Part shown: one piece after another, positions 45,932-55,228 of the stretch
Position numbering within the stretch: the first letter of the stretch is position 1
Layout of the letters: each line of letters opens with the position of its first letter
Assembly (NCBI RefSeq): GCF_017874615.1
Contig: NZ_JAGIKV010000027.1
Span: 16,993-80,992, forward strand
Length of the DNA: 64,000 nt
Reading direction: 5' to 3'
Source: Paenibacillus xylanexedens
GTDB taxonomy: Bacteria; Bacillota; Bacilli; Paenibacillales; Paenibacillaceae
Notes under the pieces: model-generated
What the model was told of the DNA's origin: nothing
Seen by the model: the letters and a program-made list of their open reading frames with translations, nothing else
The model's database searches: none
Made by a program: the position numbers and the translations under genes

Positions 45932-46567
45932 ATGTTCAAATTTGGTAAAAAATTAATGACCGTTGTTCTCGCAGCTTCCATGAGTTTTGGTGTCTTTGCA
46001 GCAACATCCAGCGCTGCAACAGATTATTGGCAAAATTGGACAGATGGTGGAGGATCGGTCAACGCTGTTAATGGATCAGGAGGGAATTATAGTGTAAACT
46101 GGCAGAATGTAGGTAACTTTGTTGTAGGGAAAGGGTGGACATCTGGTACGCCTAATCGAGTGGTCAATTACAATGCCGGCGTATTCTCTCCTTCAGGTAA
46201 CGGCTATCTCACTTTCTATGGTTGGACTAGAAACGCTCTAATTGAATATTACGTGGTGGATAGCTGGGGATCGTATCGTCCTACTGGAACGTATAAGGGC
46301 TCTATGACTAGTGATGGCGGCACATATGACATCTATACTACGATGAGATACAATGCACCTTCCATTGATGGTACTCAGACTTTCCCTCAATATTGGAGTG
46401 TTAGACAGTCCAAGAAACCAATCGGAGTTAATTCTACCATTACGTTCAGCAATCACGTGAATGCATGGGCGAGCAAAGGGATGAACCTTGGAAGTAGTTG
46501 GTCTTATCAGGTGATGGCAACAGAGGGTTATCAAAGCAGCGGAAGCGCAAACGTGACGGTTTGGTAA
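45932..46567 (+). CDS. xynA: Secreted endo-1,4-beta-xylanase, glycoside hydrolase family 11
   Basis: A 211-residue enzyme that cuts the xylan backbone outside the cell. The signal peptide ends at about residue 28 (ATSSAA). The mature part is a single GH11 jelly roll, very close to Bacillus subtilis XynA: nucleophile Glu in ALIEYYVVDSWG, acid/base Glu in MATEGYQSSG, thumb PSIDGTQTF. AGGAGG lies before the ATG. It is 71 bp after the CE1 gene. It provides the fragments handled by the surrounding esterases, GH8, GH43 and importers. Confidence 0.96.
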   Translation: MFKFGKKLMTVVLAASMSFGVFAATSSAATDYWQNWTDGGGSVNAVNGSGGNYSVNWQNVGNFVVGKGWTSGTPNRVVNYNAGVFSPSGNGYLTFYGWTRNALIEYYVVDSWGSYRPTGTYKGSMTSDGGTYDIYTTMRYNAPSIDGTQTFPQYWSVRQSKKPIGVNSTITFSNHVNAWASKGMNLGSSWSYQVMATEGYQSSGSANVTVW

Positions 46568-46616
46568 AACTGATGTGATGCAGTTCAACGTCTGCACCTG
46601 CATTTGAATTCAATTT

Positions 46617-46672
46617 TCCGGCAACGTTGAGGAACGTTATTCACCAAACTAACGGACCTCAACGTTGCCGGA
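46617..46672 (+). terminator. Large hairpin after the xylanase gene
   Basis: TCCGGCAACGTTGAGG and its exact reverse complement are separated by 24 nt. No proper T run follows, so it may act as a message-stabilising 3' structure or an attenuator before the next gene, which starts 29 bp later. Confidence 0.6.
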
Positions 46673-46700
46673 TTCAAGCTTAGTAAAGGAGAATAATTGA

Positions 46701-47540
46701 ATGAGGAAGCTGGTATGGTTAACTTTAATCGCTATAGTTGTTAGTCTAAGTGCTTGTTCAGCAAGTAATACCAAATTAAACGATGACTTGGTATTCGTCG
46801 AAGGGGGAGCCTTCAAGAGCAGTAAGCCGAGTCAGATTGATAGGAATGAAACGCTGGAATCCTTCTATATTGGCAAATACGAAGTAACTCAAAAAGAATG
46901 GATGGAGGTTATGGGGGAAAACCCTTCCGGCTTCAAGGGAGATGATCTGCCTGTTGAAATGGTCAGCTGGTATGACGCAGTGGAATACTGTAATCAAAAA
47001 AGTATAAAAGAAAACCTGAAACCTTATTACAATATAGACAAAGACAACCAGGACACGAATAATCACAATGAAAACGACAATATAAAATGGAATGTAACGA
47101 TCAACGAGGACGCCAACGGTTACCGTTTACCCACAGAGGCAGAATGGGAATACGCTGCAAGCGGAGGTCAAAAGAGCTTAAATTACACATACAGCGGAAG
47201 TAACAATCCTGATGAAGTTGCTTGGTACTGGGTAAATGCCGGCGAGAACATTCTGACGGGTGACTGGAGCTGGCCCGCTATTGAGAGCAACCGTAATCAA
47301 ACCAAAAAAGTCGGAACTCAGAAGGCGAATGAGTTAGGAATCTATGATATGTCTGGGAATGTGAGAGAATGGTGCTGGGACTGGTACAGCGATTCGGAGA
47401 GTCCAAATCAAACTTGGCGAGTTGTGAAAGGCGGAGGCTGGATCGGCGGTGTCAATAACAATGAAATATCATTCCGTGGCAAATTTGATGCAAATGGTTT
47501 TGGTCCCGATCAAGGATTCCGTATTGTACGTGGAGAATGA
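46701..47540 (+). CDS. SUMF1-domain (formylglycine-generating-enzyme-like) lipoprotein
   Basis: A 279-residue surface lipoprotein (Cys19 in SLSAC). The rest is one FGE-sulfatase/SUMF1 domain: FVEGGAF, YEVTQKEWMEVMGENPSGF, PVEMVSWYDAVEYCN, RLPTEAEWEYAA, YDMSGNVREWCWDWY and the final GFRIVRG. The paired copper-binding Cys of true formylglycine-generating enzymes are not visible, so it is probably a ligand-binding or structural version. AAAGGAG precedes the ATG. Its place beside the xylanase suggests a surface carbohydrate function, but this is not proven. Confidence 0.88.
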   Translation: MRKLVWLTLIAIVVSLSACSASNTKLNDDLVFVEGGAFKSSKPSQIDRNETLESFYIGKYEVTQKEWMEVMGENPSGFKGDDLPVEMVSWYDAVEYCNQKSIKENLKPYYNIDKDNQDTNNHNENDNIKWNVTINEDANGYRLPTEAEWEYAASGGQKSLNYTYSGSNNPDEVAWYWVNAGENILTGDWSWPAIESNRNQTKKVGTQKANELGIYDMSGNVREWCWDWYSDSESPNQTWRVVKGGGWIGGVNNNEISFRGKFDANGFGPDQGFRIVRGE

Positions 47541-47600
47541 TTTTTTTTTCCTGACAGTAGATTACTTCTGAGCTAAACCTATACTTTGTCGGGTGAAAAC

Positions 47601-47655
47601 CTATAGTTTATCAGGTTGTTGTACCAAAATGTAAGCGTTACACTTGAATTGTTAT
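47601..47655. repeat. Leader element, copy 2, upstream of the decayed SGNH fragment
   Basis: CTATAGTTTATCAGGTTGTT, continuing to TGTAAGCGTTACACTTG, is a diverged copy of the element at 43608-43661. A further partial copy of its first part (CTATACTTTGTCGGGTG) lies at 47580-47596. It contains a cre-like core, TGTAAGCGTTACA, one base short of the usual spacing. Confidence 0.6.
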
Positions 47656-47713
47656 CCGGCGCTTCGCTACAATCGGAGCGTTCTTATAGTACGGTCTGAT
47701 GAAACCATTTCCT

Positions 47714-47836
47714 ATGTTATTGATCAATGACGATGAGACTGGTGGAAAATTTGTTCTCCAAGTTGTGCGAGCAGACAACAATCCTGCTGTTGTTCTGCTG
47801 TTTAGCGTTTTCACAGCAACTGGAATCTACCTATAG
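47714..47836 (+). pseudogene. Remnant of a second SGNH esterase gene
   Basis: Forty codons read NDDETGGKFVLQVVRADNNP and then AVVLLFSVFTATGIYL before a stop. They align with NDADDETQGKCYESLVLKAL, TADNKPAVILLFSVFENDWNL in the intact esterase at 43762-45045, in the same order and with internal deletions. The surrounding 47541-47886 has no intact gene. Together with the duplicated leader just upstream, this is the decayed copy of a tandem or segmental duplication. Confidence 0.75.
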
Positions 47837-47886
47837 ATATAGATTAAATACATGCAGCTGATCACGGACAAAAGAGAGGTGAGCTA

Positions 47887-49002
47887 ATGTACAAGGTCAT
47901 TGTCGCGGATGATGAGCCGTTTATGCTAGAAGGATGGAGAACGATGATTGACTGGCGAGCTTGTGGATATGAGCTCTGCGGAACGGCAACGGATGGGGAG
48001 GAAGCACTTGCTTTATTCAACTCGGTTGAACCGGATCTTGTCGTCACGGATATTCAAATGCCTGTTATGGATGGTCTTGGTTTGATTCACACCTTGCGAG
48101 AAGATCTCGCCTATACCTCTAAAATTGTTATCGTTACAGGATACTCCGATTTTAATTACGCGAAGCAAGCCATACGCTATCAGGTCGATCAGTACGTGCT
48201 TAAACCTCTTGTTCCCGAGGAGATCCATCAAATCCTTATGGAAATGATTGAACCTCTGGACAAACGCAGAAATGAGCAAAAACAGCAAAATGGAGTCATG
48301 GTTACAGATGAAGCCTATGAAAATCATCTTAATGAATATCGAATAAGCGAAGAATATGATTTAGAGCATATGATGAACATTTCCAAAGAGATCTTGGTAC
48401 TGATTGAAGCAGGAAACACGTATTCCATTGATATTGCATTGAGTGCACTGCTAGAGAAGAGTAAGAAAGCTGAGGTTTCGTTGGAATGGATACATCATGT
48501 CATCCGATATATCCATGGGGAGTTGCTACGAAAATATGGGAAAAGAGAGGTTTGCAGAGAAATACTATGTGAAAAAGAATGGCATGAGGCTGCGAGTTGG
48601 TCTTCTGGCACATTGCAAGACCTGTGTGTTCGACTGTCCAAGCAACTTTCCCAGTCTGAATTGAAGCAAAAGACGGGTACGGGAGGACTTGTTGCAGAAG
48701 CAGTGAATGAATTGAAGCAACACTATCGAAGTAAAATTAAATTACAAGATGTAGCTAATCGTATTCACGTGAATTCTGCCTACCTGGGTCAACAGTTCAA
48801 GCGGGAGATGGGGGTCAGTTTCATTGACTATGTGCACCAGCTTCGTGTTGAGGAGGCCCGTAAACTCCTGCGACGTACCAATATGAAGATCACTGACATT
48901 GCATTCAGGCTAGGGTATCATGATGCTGAATATTTCACCCAAAAATTCAGAGCGCATACAGGGGAGCTTCCGTCAGTCTATAAAAACAAAAACCAAGGGT
49001 GA
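47887..49002 (+). CDS. YesN-type response regulator with AraC domain
   Basis: A 371-residue regulator, shorter than usual YesN proteins. Receiver: Asp8, Asp9, phospho-acceptor Asp55 (LVVTDIQMPVMDG), KP in VLKPLVP. AraC domain at about 275-368 (LQDVANRIHVNSAYLGQQFK, ITDIAFRLGYHDAEYFTQKF). AGAGGTGAG lies before the ATG. The kinase gene starts 4 bp after its stop, and a second regulator follows the kinase. Confidence 0.93.
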   Translation: MYKVIVADDEPFMLEGWRTMIDWRACGYELCGTATDGEEALALFNSVEPDLVVTDIQMPVMDGLGLIHTLREDLAYTSKIVIVTGYSDFNYAKQAIRYQVDQYVLKPLVPEEIHQILMEMIEPLDKRRNEQKQQNGVMVTDEAYENHLNEYRISEEYDLEHMMNISKEILVLIEAGNTYSIDIALSALLEKSKKAEVSLEWIHHVIRYIHGELLRKYGKREVCREILCEKEWHEAASWSSGTLQDLCVRLSKQLSQSELKQKTGTGGLVAEAVNELKQHYRSKIKLQDVANRIHVNSAYLGQQFKREMGVSFIDYVHQLRVEEARKLLRRTNMKITDIAFRLGYHDAEYFTQKFRAHTGELPSVYKNKNQG

Positions 49003-49006
49003 TTAT

Positions 49007-50788
49007 ATGCGTCATAAATTCTGGATGTTCCGTAAGGTTAATGATATTCCTCTCCGATCTAAATTTCTGCTTATCTATGTACTTAGTATTCTCCTTCCTG
49101 TAATAACGATTAATATCTTCTTCTATCAACGAACCTCTGCGGATATCAAGATTAGAGAACAGGAAAATCTGCGTAAATCCATCGACAGGGCTGCGGGGGA
49201 ACTGCTAGGCATGATTGATGAGAGCGTTGCTCTGAGTCGAATTATTGCAGCAGACGATTCGCTCTATGAGGCACTGGATCGGACATATCATTCCCCCGTG
49301 GATTATTACAACGTGTACCATGCATTCCTGCGAGATAAATTAACACGGTACATGTCAGCGAATATTCTGGAGGTGCGTATCTACACGGATAACGATACCA
49401 TTCAGACGGGCAGTCACTATATCGTGATGAAAGACAAGAATGTACTCCCTGGATTGAAACAGCTGAAATCCACCAGTGGAGGCATTCTTGTCGTTGATTA
49501 TATTGAGCCATCCGGATTTAACGCGGGAAGAAGAATCAGTGTGATTGGCACAATGGATACCTATACTTCCTATGCCAATTACAACAAGTATTCCAAGATT
49601 GATCTGGAACTTAGCCGGGTGTATAGCATTTTAAATCGTGAATCAGACAGTCTTCAGCTGCGTCTGGTGGACAGCAACAATCGAACTGTCGTTTCAAGTG
49701 GGGAATTCAGCGAAACCGACTTATCCCCCCTTGATAATGAATCGATGCTCAAGGAATCTGGAGATTCTGCTTACACGCTCGAAAAATCGTTGGGAAATCT
49801 AGCCTACCTAAAGGGTTGGAAATTGATTGGAGTTGCCGATACGCGTCACCTTGACCACCTTTTGCAAGAAGCCTTCAAATCAATTCTGGGGTTGCTCGCA
49901 TTAAGTATCGTGGTCCCCTCTTTATTGATCTACATTATTTTGCGTTCCTACCACTATCGGATTCGCAAGCTATCCAGACATATGGAGAAGGTTCGTAACG
50001 AACGATTCGATCTGATTGAAATTCACGAAGGCCGCGACGAAATTGGCGGGCTTATTCGTACATTTAACATCATGATTGGTAAAATTCATACGCTGATTAA
50101 TGACGTATATAAACTGGAAATCAATCAAAAAGATCTGGAGTTGGATCAAGTGAGGACTGAATTGTCCATGCTCCAGAGTCAGATGAATCCTCATTTTTTA
50201 TTTAACACATTGAATGCCTTACTGGTCGTTAGTACGAAGAATGGATATACAGAAGTAATTGAGATTATTAAAAGTCTGTCCAAACTGATGAGACAGTTGC
50301 TCAGTCATTCTGACAATTTGATTCCTTTGCAAGAAGAGCTGCAATTTACGAATCTTTATCTCCAGATTGAGAAGTTTCGCTTTGGAGAGCTGTTTGATTA
50401 CACCTTCGAGGTTGATCCTGATACAGCTTCGTTGCTCATTCCCCGAATGAGTATTCAACCGCTCGTCGAAAATGCCTGCAAACACGGCTTGCAGGCGCGA
50501 AAGAATGGAAGACAGATCAAGATAACGGCGACACGAAACGCTTCTGAATTGCTTATTCAGGTGATCGATAATGGAATCGGTATGGATGCAGGGAGACTAA
50601 CCGAGCTCCTGCGAGATATTCGTTCTGAAAGACCCAGGAACGGCGAGCATGTAGGACTCCGCAATGTCTACCGCAGGTTGGAACTCTTTTATGAAGGAAA
50701 TGCGATATTTGATCTAAGCAGTGTACCTGGAAAGGAAACTATTGCAGGGTACCGTATACCGATCTCCAAGCTGGAACAGAGGAAATAG
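49007..50788 (+). CDS. YesM-type sensor histidine kinase
   Basis: A 593-residue kinase: membrane segments near residues 20-40 and 290-310 flank an extracellular sensor domain, then HAMP, His_kinase (SQMNPHFLFNTLNALL with the phospho-acceptor His) and an HATPase domain (PLVENACKHGL, DNGIGMD, GLRNVYRRL). ATG 49007 follows AAGGGTG; a longer reading overlaps the regulator and is rejected. Likely senses xylan fragments, perhaps through the nearby binding protein. Confidence 0.94.
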   Translation: MRHKFWMFRKVNDIPLRSKFLLIYVLSILLPVITINIFFYQRTSADIKIREQENLRKSIDRAAGELLGMIDESVALSRIIAADDSLYEALDRTYHSPVDYYNVYHAFLRDKLTRYMSANILEVRIYTDNDTIQTGSHYIVMKDKNVLPGLKQLKSTSGGILVVDYIEPSGFNAGRRISVIGTMDTYTSYANYNKYSKIDLELSRVYSILNRESDSLQLRLVDSNNRTVVSSGEFSETDLSPLDNESMLKESGDSAYTLEKSLGNLAYLKGWKLIGVADTRHLDHLLQEAFKSILGLLALSIVVPSLLIYIILRSYHYRIRKLSRHMEKVRNERFDLIEIHEGRDEIGGLIRTFNIMIGKIHTLINDVYKLEINQKDLELDQVRTELSMLQSQMNPHFLFNTLNALLVVSTKNGYTEVIEIIKSLSKLMRQLLSHSDNLIPLQEELQFTNLYLQIEKFRFGELFDYTFEVDPDTASLLIPRMSIQPLVENACKHGLQARKNGRQIKITATRNASELLIQVIDNGIGMDAGRLTELLRDIRSERPRNGEHVGLRNVYRRLELFYEGNAIFDLSSVPGKETIAGYRIPISKLEQRK

Positions 50789-50801
50789 GAGGTGAACTCT
50801 C

Positions 50802-52343
50802 ATGTATAAAGTACTGTTAGTCGATGATGAACCTTATGCCATTGAAGGGTTACAGCTTCTGATCAATTGGGAAAAGTATGGTTTCGAAATCAGAGGCGTG
50901 TGCGCCAACGGTGAGGAAGCCATTCGGATGATGGAACAAGATCGACCTGATCTCGTGGTGACAGACATTCGTATGCCTGTGATGAATGGGCTGGAACTTG
51001 TAGAAGAAGCACGACGATTGGAACATGAGTCTGTGCTGTTTGTCATCACGAGTGGATACAGTGACTTTAATTATGCCAGACAAGCTATTCGATTAGGTGT
51101 CTCCAACTATTTAACCAAACCGGTTGACAGTACAGAAGCAGAGGATATGTTGGTCCGTCTCCGTATGCAATTGCAGGAGCGTGAAAACCAGGAGCGTATA
51201 AGGGAACATGCAAACGAGCAAAGGATCAAAGCGTTTTTGTCCGCACTGATTAAGGATAAGCAAAATATATCGGAGCAGGAGATGTCAGAGATCCTTCCTC
51301 GTTTAAACAAGTCCCATTGGGCATACCTGCGGATAGCCTTTCAGGGAGATATTCAGGAAGTCTGTTCAGTAGTCGAACAAACGGCTGAAGAAACAACTTG
51401 CTGTTATGTGATTGACAGAACAAGAGACTCATTGGGACTTGTATGGGGGAAGGAAGCGAATGATAGAAATGAGACATTTGAAGCAATTAAAGCTTTTACC
51501 CAGCGTTTGATGAATAATATGCAACATAACGGCTGCGGAGATATTCATATCGCGGTTGGATTAACGGTCAACAAACTGGAGCATTTATCTGAATCCTTCC
51601 GCTCCGCTCAGGAAGTTGGGCGTTATTTGTTTTTTAATCAAGAGCGTCTTTTGTTTGCCGAAGATATTCAGCTGGAGAATTGGCAGTTTGATCCGGAAAC
51701 GCTGTCAGAGGTGGACCATATTTGCGATTTGCTTGAAAACGGTTCTGTGGAGGAACTCTCGTCTGCGATTCGGAGTGCTTTTGAACTGTTTGTACAGATG
51801 AAGGCTGCGCCAGAGATTGTACATATTTTCTCTACCCATATTATATTCCGCGGACTGTCCCTGTGCAGAGAATTAGGAGGAGAACCTAATGCTCTAATGA
51901 ACGAATTGGCGAGAGGAATTCTGGAGAAGGGCCATCGAAATATAGAAGAGGTTGCTAACAATCTGGAACATTTCTGTTTGCAATGCAAGTCAGCACTGGC
52001 AATTTTCCGGGAGAGGCAAATGGGTGGCATCCAGGCGACGGTTGCTGAATATGTGCAGATGCATTACAGGGAGACATTTACGATCCAGGAGCTCGCAGAA
52101 CGATTCTACGTGAATCCTGTCCATTTAGGGCAATCCTTTTTGCGAAAGTATGGTAAGGGTGTAATCGAGGTAGTACATGATTTAAGAATGGAAGAAGCGA
52201 AGCGTCTGCTCCAGCAGACGAATCAAACATCCAGTGCGATTGCGGAGCAAGTAGGGTACCGCAGTTACCAGCATTTTCTCAGACACTTCGAAAAACGAAC
52301 AGCCATGAAACCAGTAGAATACAGGCAAAAGTATGCGAATTGA
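50802..52343 (+). CDS. YesN-type response regulator with AraC domain
   Basis: A 513-residue regulator of the usual YesN length. Receiver with Asp8, Asp9 and Asp55 (LVVTDIRMPVMNG), KP in LTKPVDS, an about 260-residue middle region, and an AraC domain (IQELAERFYVNPVHLGQSFL, SSAIAEQVGYRSYQHFLRHF). AGGAGGTGA precedes the ATG, 13 bp after the kinase stop. Both this and the 47887 regulator could be partners of the single kinase between them. The importer operon follows after 139 bp. Confidence 0.94.
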   Translation: MYKVLLVDDEPYAIEGLQLLINWEKYGFEIRGVCANGEEAIRMMEQDRPDLVVTDIRMPVMNGLELVEEARRLEHESVLFVITSGYSDFNYARQAIRLGVSNYLTKPVDSTEAEDMLVRLRMQLQERENQERIREHANEQRIKAFLSALIKDKQNISEQEMSEILPRLNKSHWAYLRIAFQGDIQEVCSVVEQTAEETTCCYVIDRTRDSLGLVWGKEANDRNETFEAIKAFTQRLMNNMQHNGCGDIHIAVGLTVNKLEHLSESFRSAQEVGRYLFFNQERLLFAEDIQLENWQFDPETLSEVDHICDLLENGSVEELSSAIRSAFELFVQMKAAPEIVHIFSTHIIFRGLSLCRELGGEPNALMNELARGILEKGHRNIEEVANNLEHFCLQCKSALAIFRERQMGGIQATVAEYVQMHYRETFTIQELAERFYVNPVHLGQSFLRKYGKGVIEVVHDLRMEEAKRLLQQTNQTSSAIAEQVGYRSYQHFLRHFEKRTAMKPVEYRQKYAN

Positions 52344-52482
52344 TCCATGAAAAAGAAGAACCCCTCCTGAATAAGACCTACAATTACAGGGGGGTAGACC
52401 TTAAATGTATATATTTTGTAACCGCATACATTTCTTCATACTAAAAACAGTAAGACATACCACTTCCAAGGAGGGCAAGTAC

Positions 52483-54138
52483 ATGGGGGGACTTAAGAAA
52501 AAGAAGCTTTGGGGTTCCGTATCACTCGTTCTGGCTTTGAGTTTGGCACTGGCAGGATGCAGCGGTGACAATGAGAAAGCGACTACAAAGGATGGGAAAG
52601 AGGTACTGAACATTTCGGCCTTTATCGGAACGCCAAATCAGGCGCCAGCTAAAGATAACCGAATCTACAAGAAGATTCAGGATGAACTCGGCGTTAATCT
52701 TGAGATGGAGTTTCTAGTAGGTGATCTTCAACAGAAGTTGGGCGTTATGATTGCCGGGGGCGATTTCCCGGATCTGATCACAGCAGACACCAAGTTGGTC
52801 TCAGCGGGTGCGGTTATTCCGCTCGAAGATCTCATTGAAGAGCATGCACCTAATCTGAAGAAACATTTCGGTAAAGACTGGAACCGGATGAAAGATTCCA
52901 GTGACGGACATATTTACTGGTTGCCTAACTATGGAGTGTATACAGGAGAGTTCATTAGTAACTATTATTCTGGTCCTGCATTCTGGATCCAAAAGTCCAT
53001 ACTGAAGGATGCCGGGTACCCAACTCCAAAAACGTTGGATGATTTCACAACGTTGGTCCGTGATTATGCAGCCAAGAATCCAACGATTGATGGTCAACCG
53101 ACGATTGGTTTCACTACTTTGGCTTCAGACTGGCGGACGTTCCCTTTGCTTAACCCACCTGAACATCTTACGGGTCACCCCAATGACGGGGGCGTAGTCG
53201 TAGATGATAGTGGAGTCGCAACCGTTTTTGCCGACAAAGATATCTCCAAACGGTATTATAAGGAACTAAACAATCTGTACAACGAGGGATTGCTGGATAA
53301 AGAAGCCTTTGTTCAGAACTACGATCAATATCTGGCCAAAATTTCTTCGGGACGTGTGCTTAGTATGTTCGACCAGCACTGGAATTTCCAAGCCGGCGAA
53401 GACCCACTCGTAGCACAGGGGAAAGTTGGCCAGACATACGTAGGCTTCCCGCTTGTCTATGATACAAGTATCACAGATCATTATCTGGATCGTCCGGTCA
53501 TTAACTTGAACAATGGTTTTGGTATCAGTAAAGATGCCGAAGACCCTGTCGCACTCATCAAATTCCTCGATAAGCTTATGGACGAGAAGTACCAGAAGCT
53601 CTTGTCATGGGGTGAAGAGGATGTAGACTATCAAGTGAATGAAGAGGGAAGATTCTATCGTACACCAGAGCAACGGACAGAGCAGGATGATCCAGCATGG
53701 AGATTGGTTAACAAAGCTGAAGGTTTCTACGCTGCTGCACCGAAGCTCGAAGGAACATTTGAAGATGGCAATGCAATTGGAGCGATCAACCAACCTGAGG
53801 AATTCTATGACAACCTCAAACCGGAAGATAAAGAACTTCTGGATGCATATGGCTTCAAAACGTGGAGTGACTTCTTCTCTCCTGCACCAGAAAATCCAGT
53901 GTACTATCCAGCATGGCAGGTCGATCTGAAAGAAGGCTCTGATGCTGCGGTAGCGAACAAACAAATGACAGACACTTCATTGAAATTCTTGCCTAAAGCA
54001 ATCATGTCAAAACCGAATGAGTTCGATAACATTTGGACTGAATATGTAGACGCTTACAAGAAGATCGATGTTAAATCCTATGAAGATCGAATTAATGATC
54101 AACTGAAATGGAGAATCGAGAACTGGTCTGTTAAATAA
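52483..54138 (+). CDS. Oligosaccharide-binding lipoprotein (LplA type)
   Basis: A 551-residue solute-binding lipoprotein, lipobox ALAGC with Cys26. Contains PLEDLIEEHAPNLKK and LYNEGLLDKEAF, making it the closest relative in the window of the orphan protein at 8624. AAGGAGGG lies seven bases before ATG 52483; a longer reading from 52405 has no such site. The two permeases follow after 112 bp. Together they should import xylo-oligosaccharides under control of the regulators just upstream. Confidence 0.93.
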   Translation: MGGLKKKKLWGSVSLVLALSLALAGCSGDNEKATTKDGKEVLNISAFIGTPNQAPAKDNRIYKKIQDELGVNLEMEFLVGDLQQKLGVMIAGGDFPDLITADTKLVSAGAVIPLEDLIEEHAPNLKKHFGKDWNRMKDSSDGHIYWLPNYGVYTGEFISNYYSGPAFWIQKSILKDAGYPTPKTLDDFTTLVRDYAAKNPTIDGQPTIGFTTLASDWRTFPLLNPPEHLTGHPNDGGVVVDDSGVATVFADKDISKRYYKELNNLYNEGLLDKEAFVQNYDQYLAKISSGRVLSMFDQHWNFQAGEDPLVAQGKVGQTYVGFPLVYDTSITDHYLDRPVINLNNGFGISKDAEDPVALIKFLDKLMDEKYQKLLSWGEEDVDYQVNEEGRFYRTPEQRTEQDDPAWRLVNKAEGFYAAAPKLEGTFEDGNAIGAINQPEEFYDNLKPEDKELLDAYGFKTWSDFFSPAPENPVYYPAWQVDLKEGSDAAVANKQMTDTSLKFLPKAIMSKPNEFDNIWTEYVDAYKKIDVKSYEDRINDQLKWRIENWSVK

Positions 54139-54250
54139 AAAAATGCGGCAATGATTCTCTCGGAAGGTATCAACCAAAGGATTACTCAGGCGAGTGCCTT
54201 CCGGGGACATCATCCTTAAAGTCGCTGCAAGCCAATAGGAGGAGTGAAAG

Positions 54251-55216
54251 ATGGCGAACACGCCTGGAGCCATACCAGAGCAAACCACCCGTACAGTCGT
54301 ACCCAAAGCACCACTGTTAAAACGATTGCGCGGACAAAGACAACTCATGTTCATGTCATTGCCCATCGTTGCGTACATTCTCGTATTCTCGTATTATCCC
54401 ATTTGGGGCTGGGTTATGGCCTTTCAGAATTACAGTCCTGCCAAGAATTTCTCCCAGCAGGAATGGGTCGGGCTCAAACACTTTAAGTTTTTGCTAACAG
54501 ACGATGCATTTCTTAACGTGCTTCGTAATACTATTGCGATGAGCGTCATCAATATGGTGCTCGGATTTGCGACAGCAATTATATTTGCCATTTTACTTAA
54601 TGAGATCAAACATAAGTTATATAAACGAACCATTCAAACAATATCGTATTTACCTCACTTTCTCTCATGGATTATTGTGACAGGAATCGTAGCAAGTTCA
54701 CTATCTGTAGATGGTGGGATTGTGAATGTGGTACTCATGAAGCTGCATATCATTCAAGAACCTATCATGTGGCTTAGCGTTCCGGAATACTTCTGGGGCA
54801 TTGTAGGCGCATCCCATGTATGGAAAGAAGTTGGCTGGAATGCCATTATTTATTTGGCGGCCATCACGTCTATCGATCCTTCCCTCTATGAAGCGGCAGA
54901 GATTGATGGTGCGAACCGATATAAGAAAATGCTGTATGTGACCTTACCCGGAATCAAATCCATTGTTATCATTTTGCTGATCATGAATATGGGCTGGATT
55001 TTGGAAGCTGGATTCGAGGTTCAGTATCTGTTAGGTAATGGTGTGGTTGTCGACTGGTCACAGACGATAGATATATTTGTCCTGAAGTACGGACTACAGA
55101 TCGGGAATTATTCTTTGGCTACTGCGGCAGGTATCTTCAAAACAGTAGTTAGTATCACTCTGATCTTTGCGGCGAATTCAATTTCCAAACGGCTCGGGGA
55201 AGACCGATTAATATAA
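54251..55216 (+). CDS. Sugar ABC importer permease, LplB type
   Basis: A 321-residue CUT1 permease with six membrane segments, FQNYSPAKNF after the first segment and EAA loop EAAEIDGANRYKKMLYVTLP. AGGAGG precedes the ATG. Paired with the next gene; no ATPase is present locally. Confidence 0.94.
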   Translation: MANTPGAIPEQTTRTVVPKAPLLKRLRGQRQLMFMSLPIVAYILVFSYYPIWGWVMAFQNYSPAKNFSQQEWVGLKHFKFLLTDDAFLNVLRNTIAMSVINMVLGFATAIIFAILLNEIKHKLYKRTIQTISYLPHFLSWIIVTGIVASSLSVDGGIVNVVLMKLHIIQEPIMWLSVPEYFWGIVGASHVWKEVGWNAIIYLAAITSIDPSLYEAAEIDGANRYKKMLYVTLPGIKSIVIILLIMNMGWILEAGFEVQYLLGNGVVVDWSQTIDIFVLKYGLQIGNYSLATAAGIFKTVVSITLIFAANSISKRLGEDRLI

Positions 55217-55228
55217 GGGGGACTAGAG

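Noticed and set aside
52348..52400. CCCCTCCTG ... CAGGGGGG inverted stretch after the second response regulator
   Set aside because: Arms pair poorly, with no T run; not supported as a terminator.
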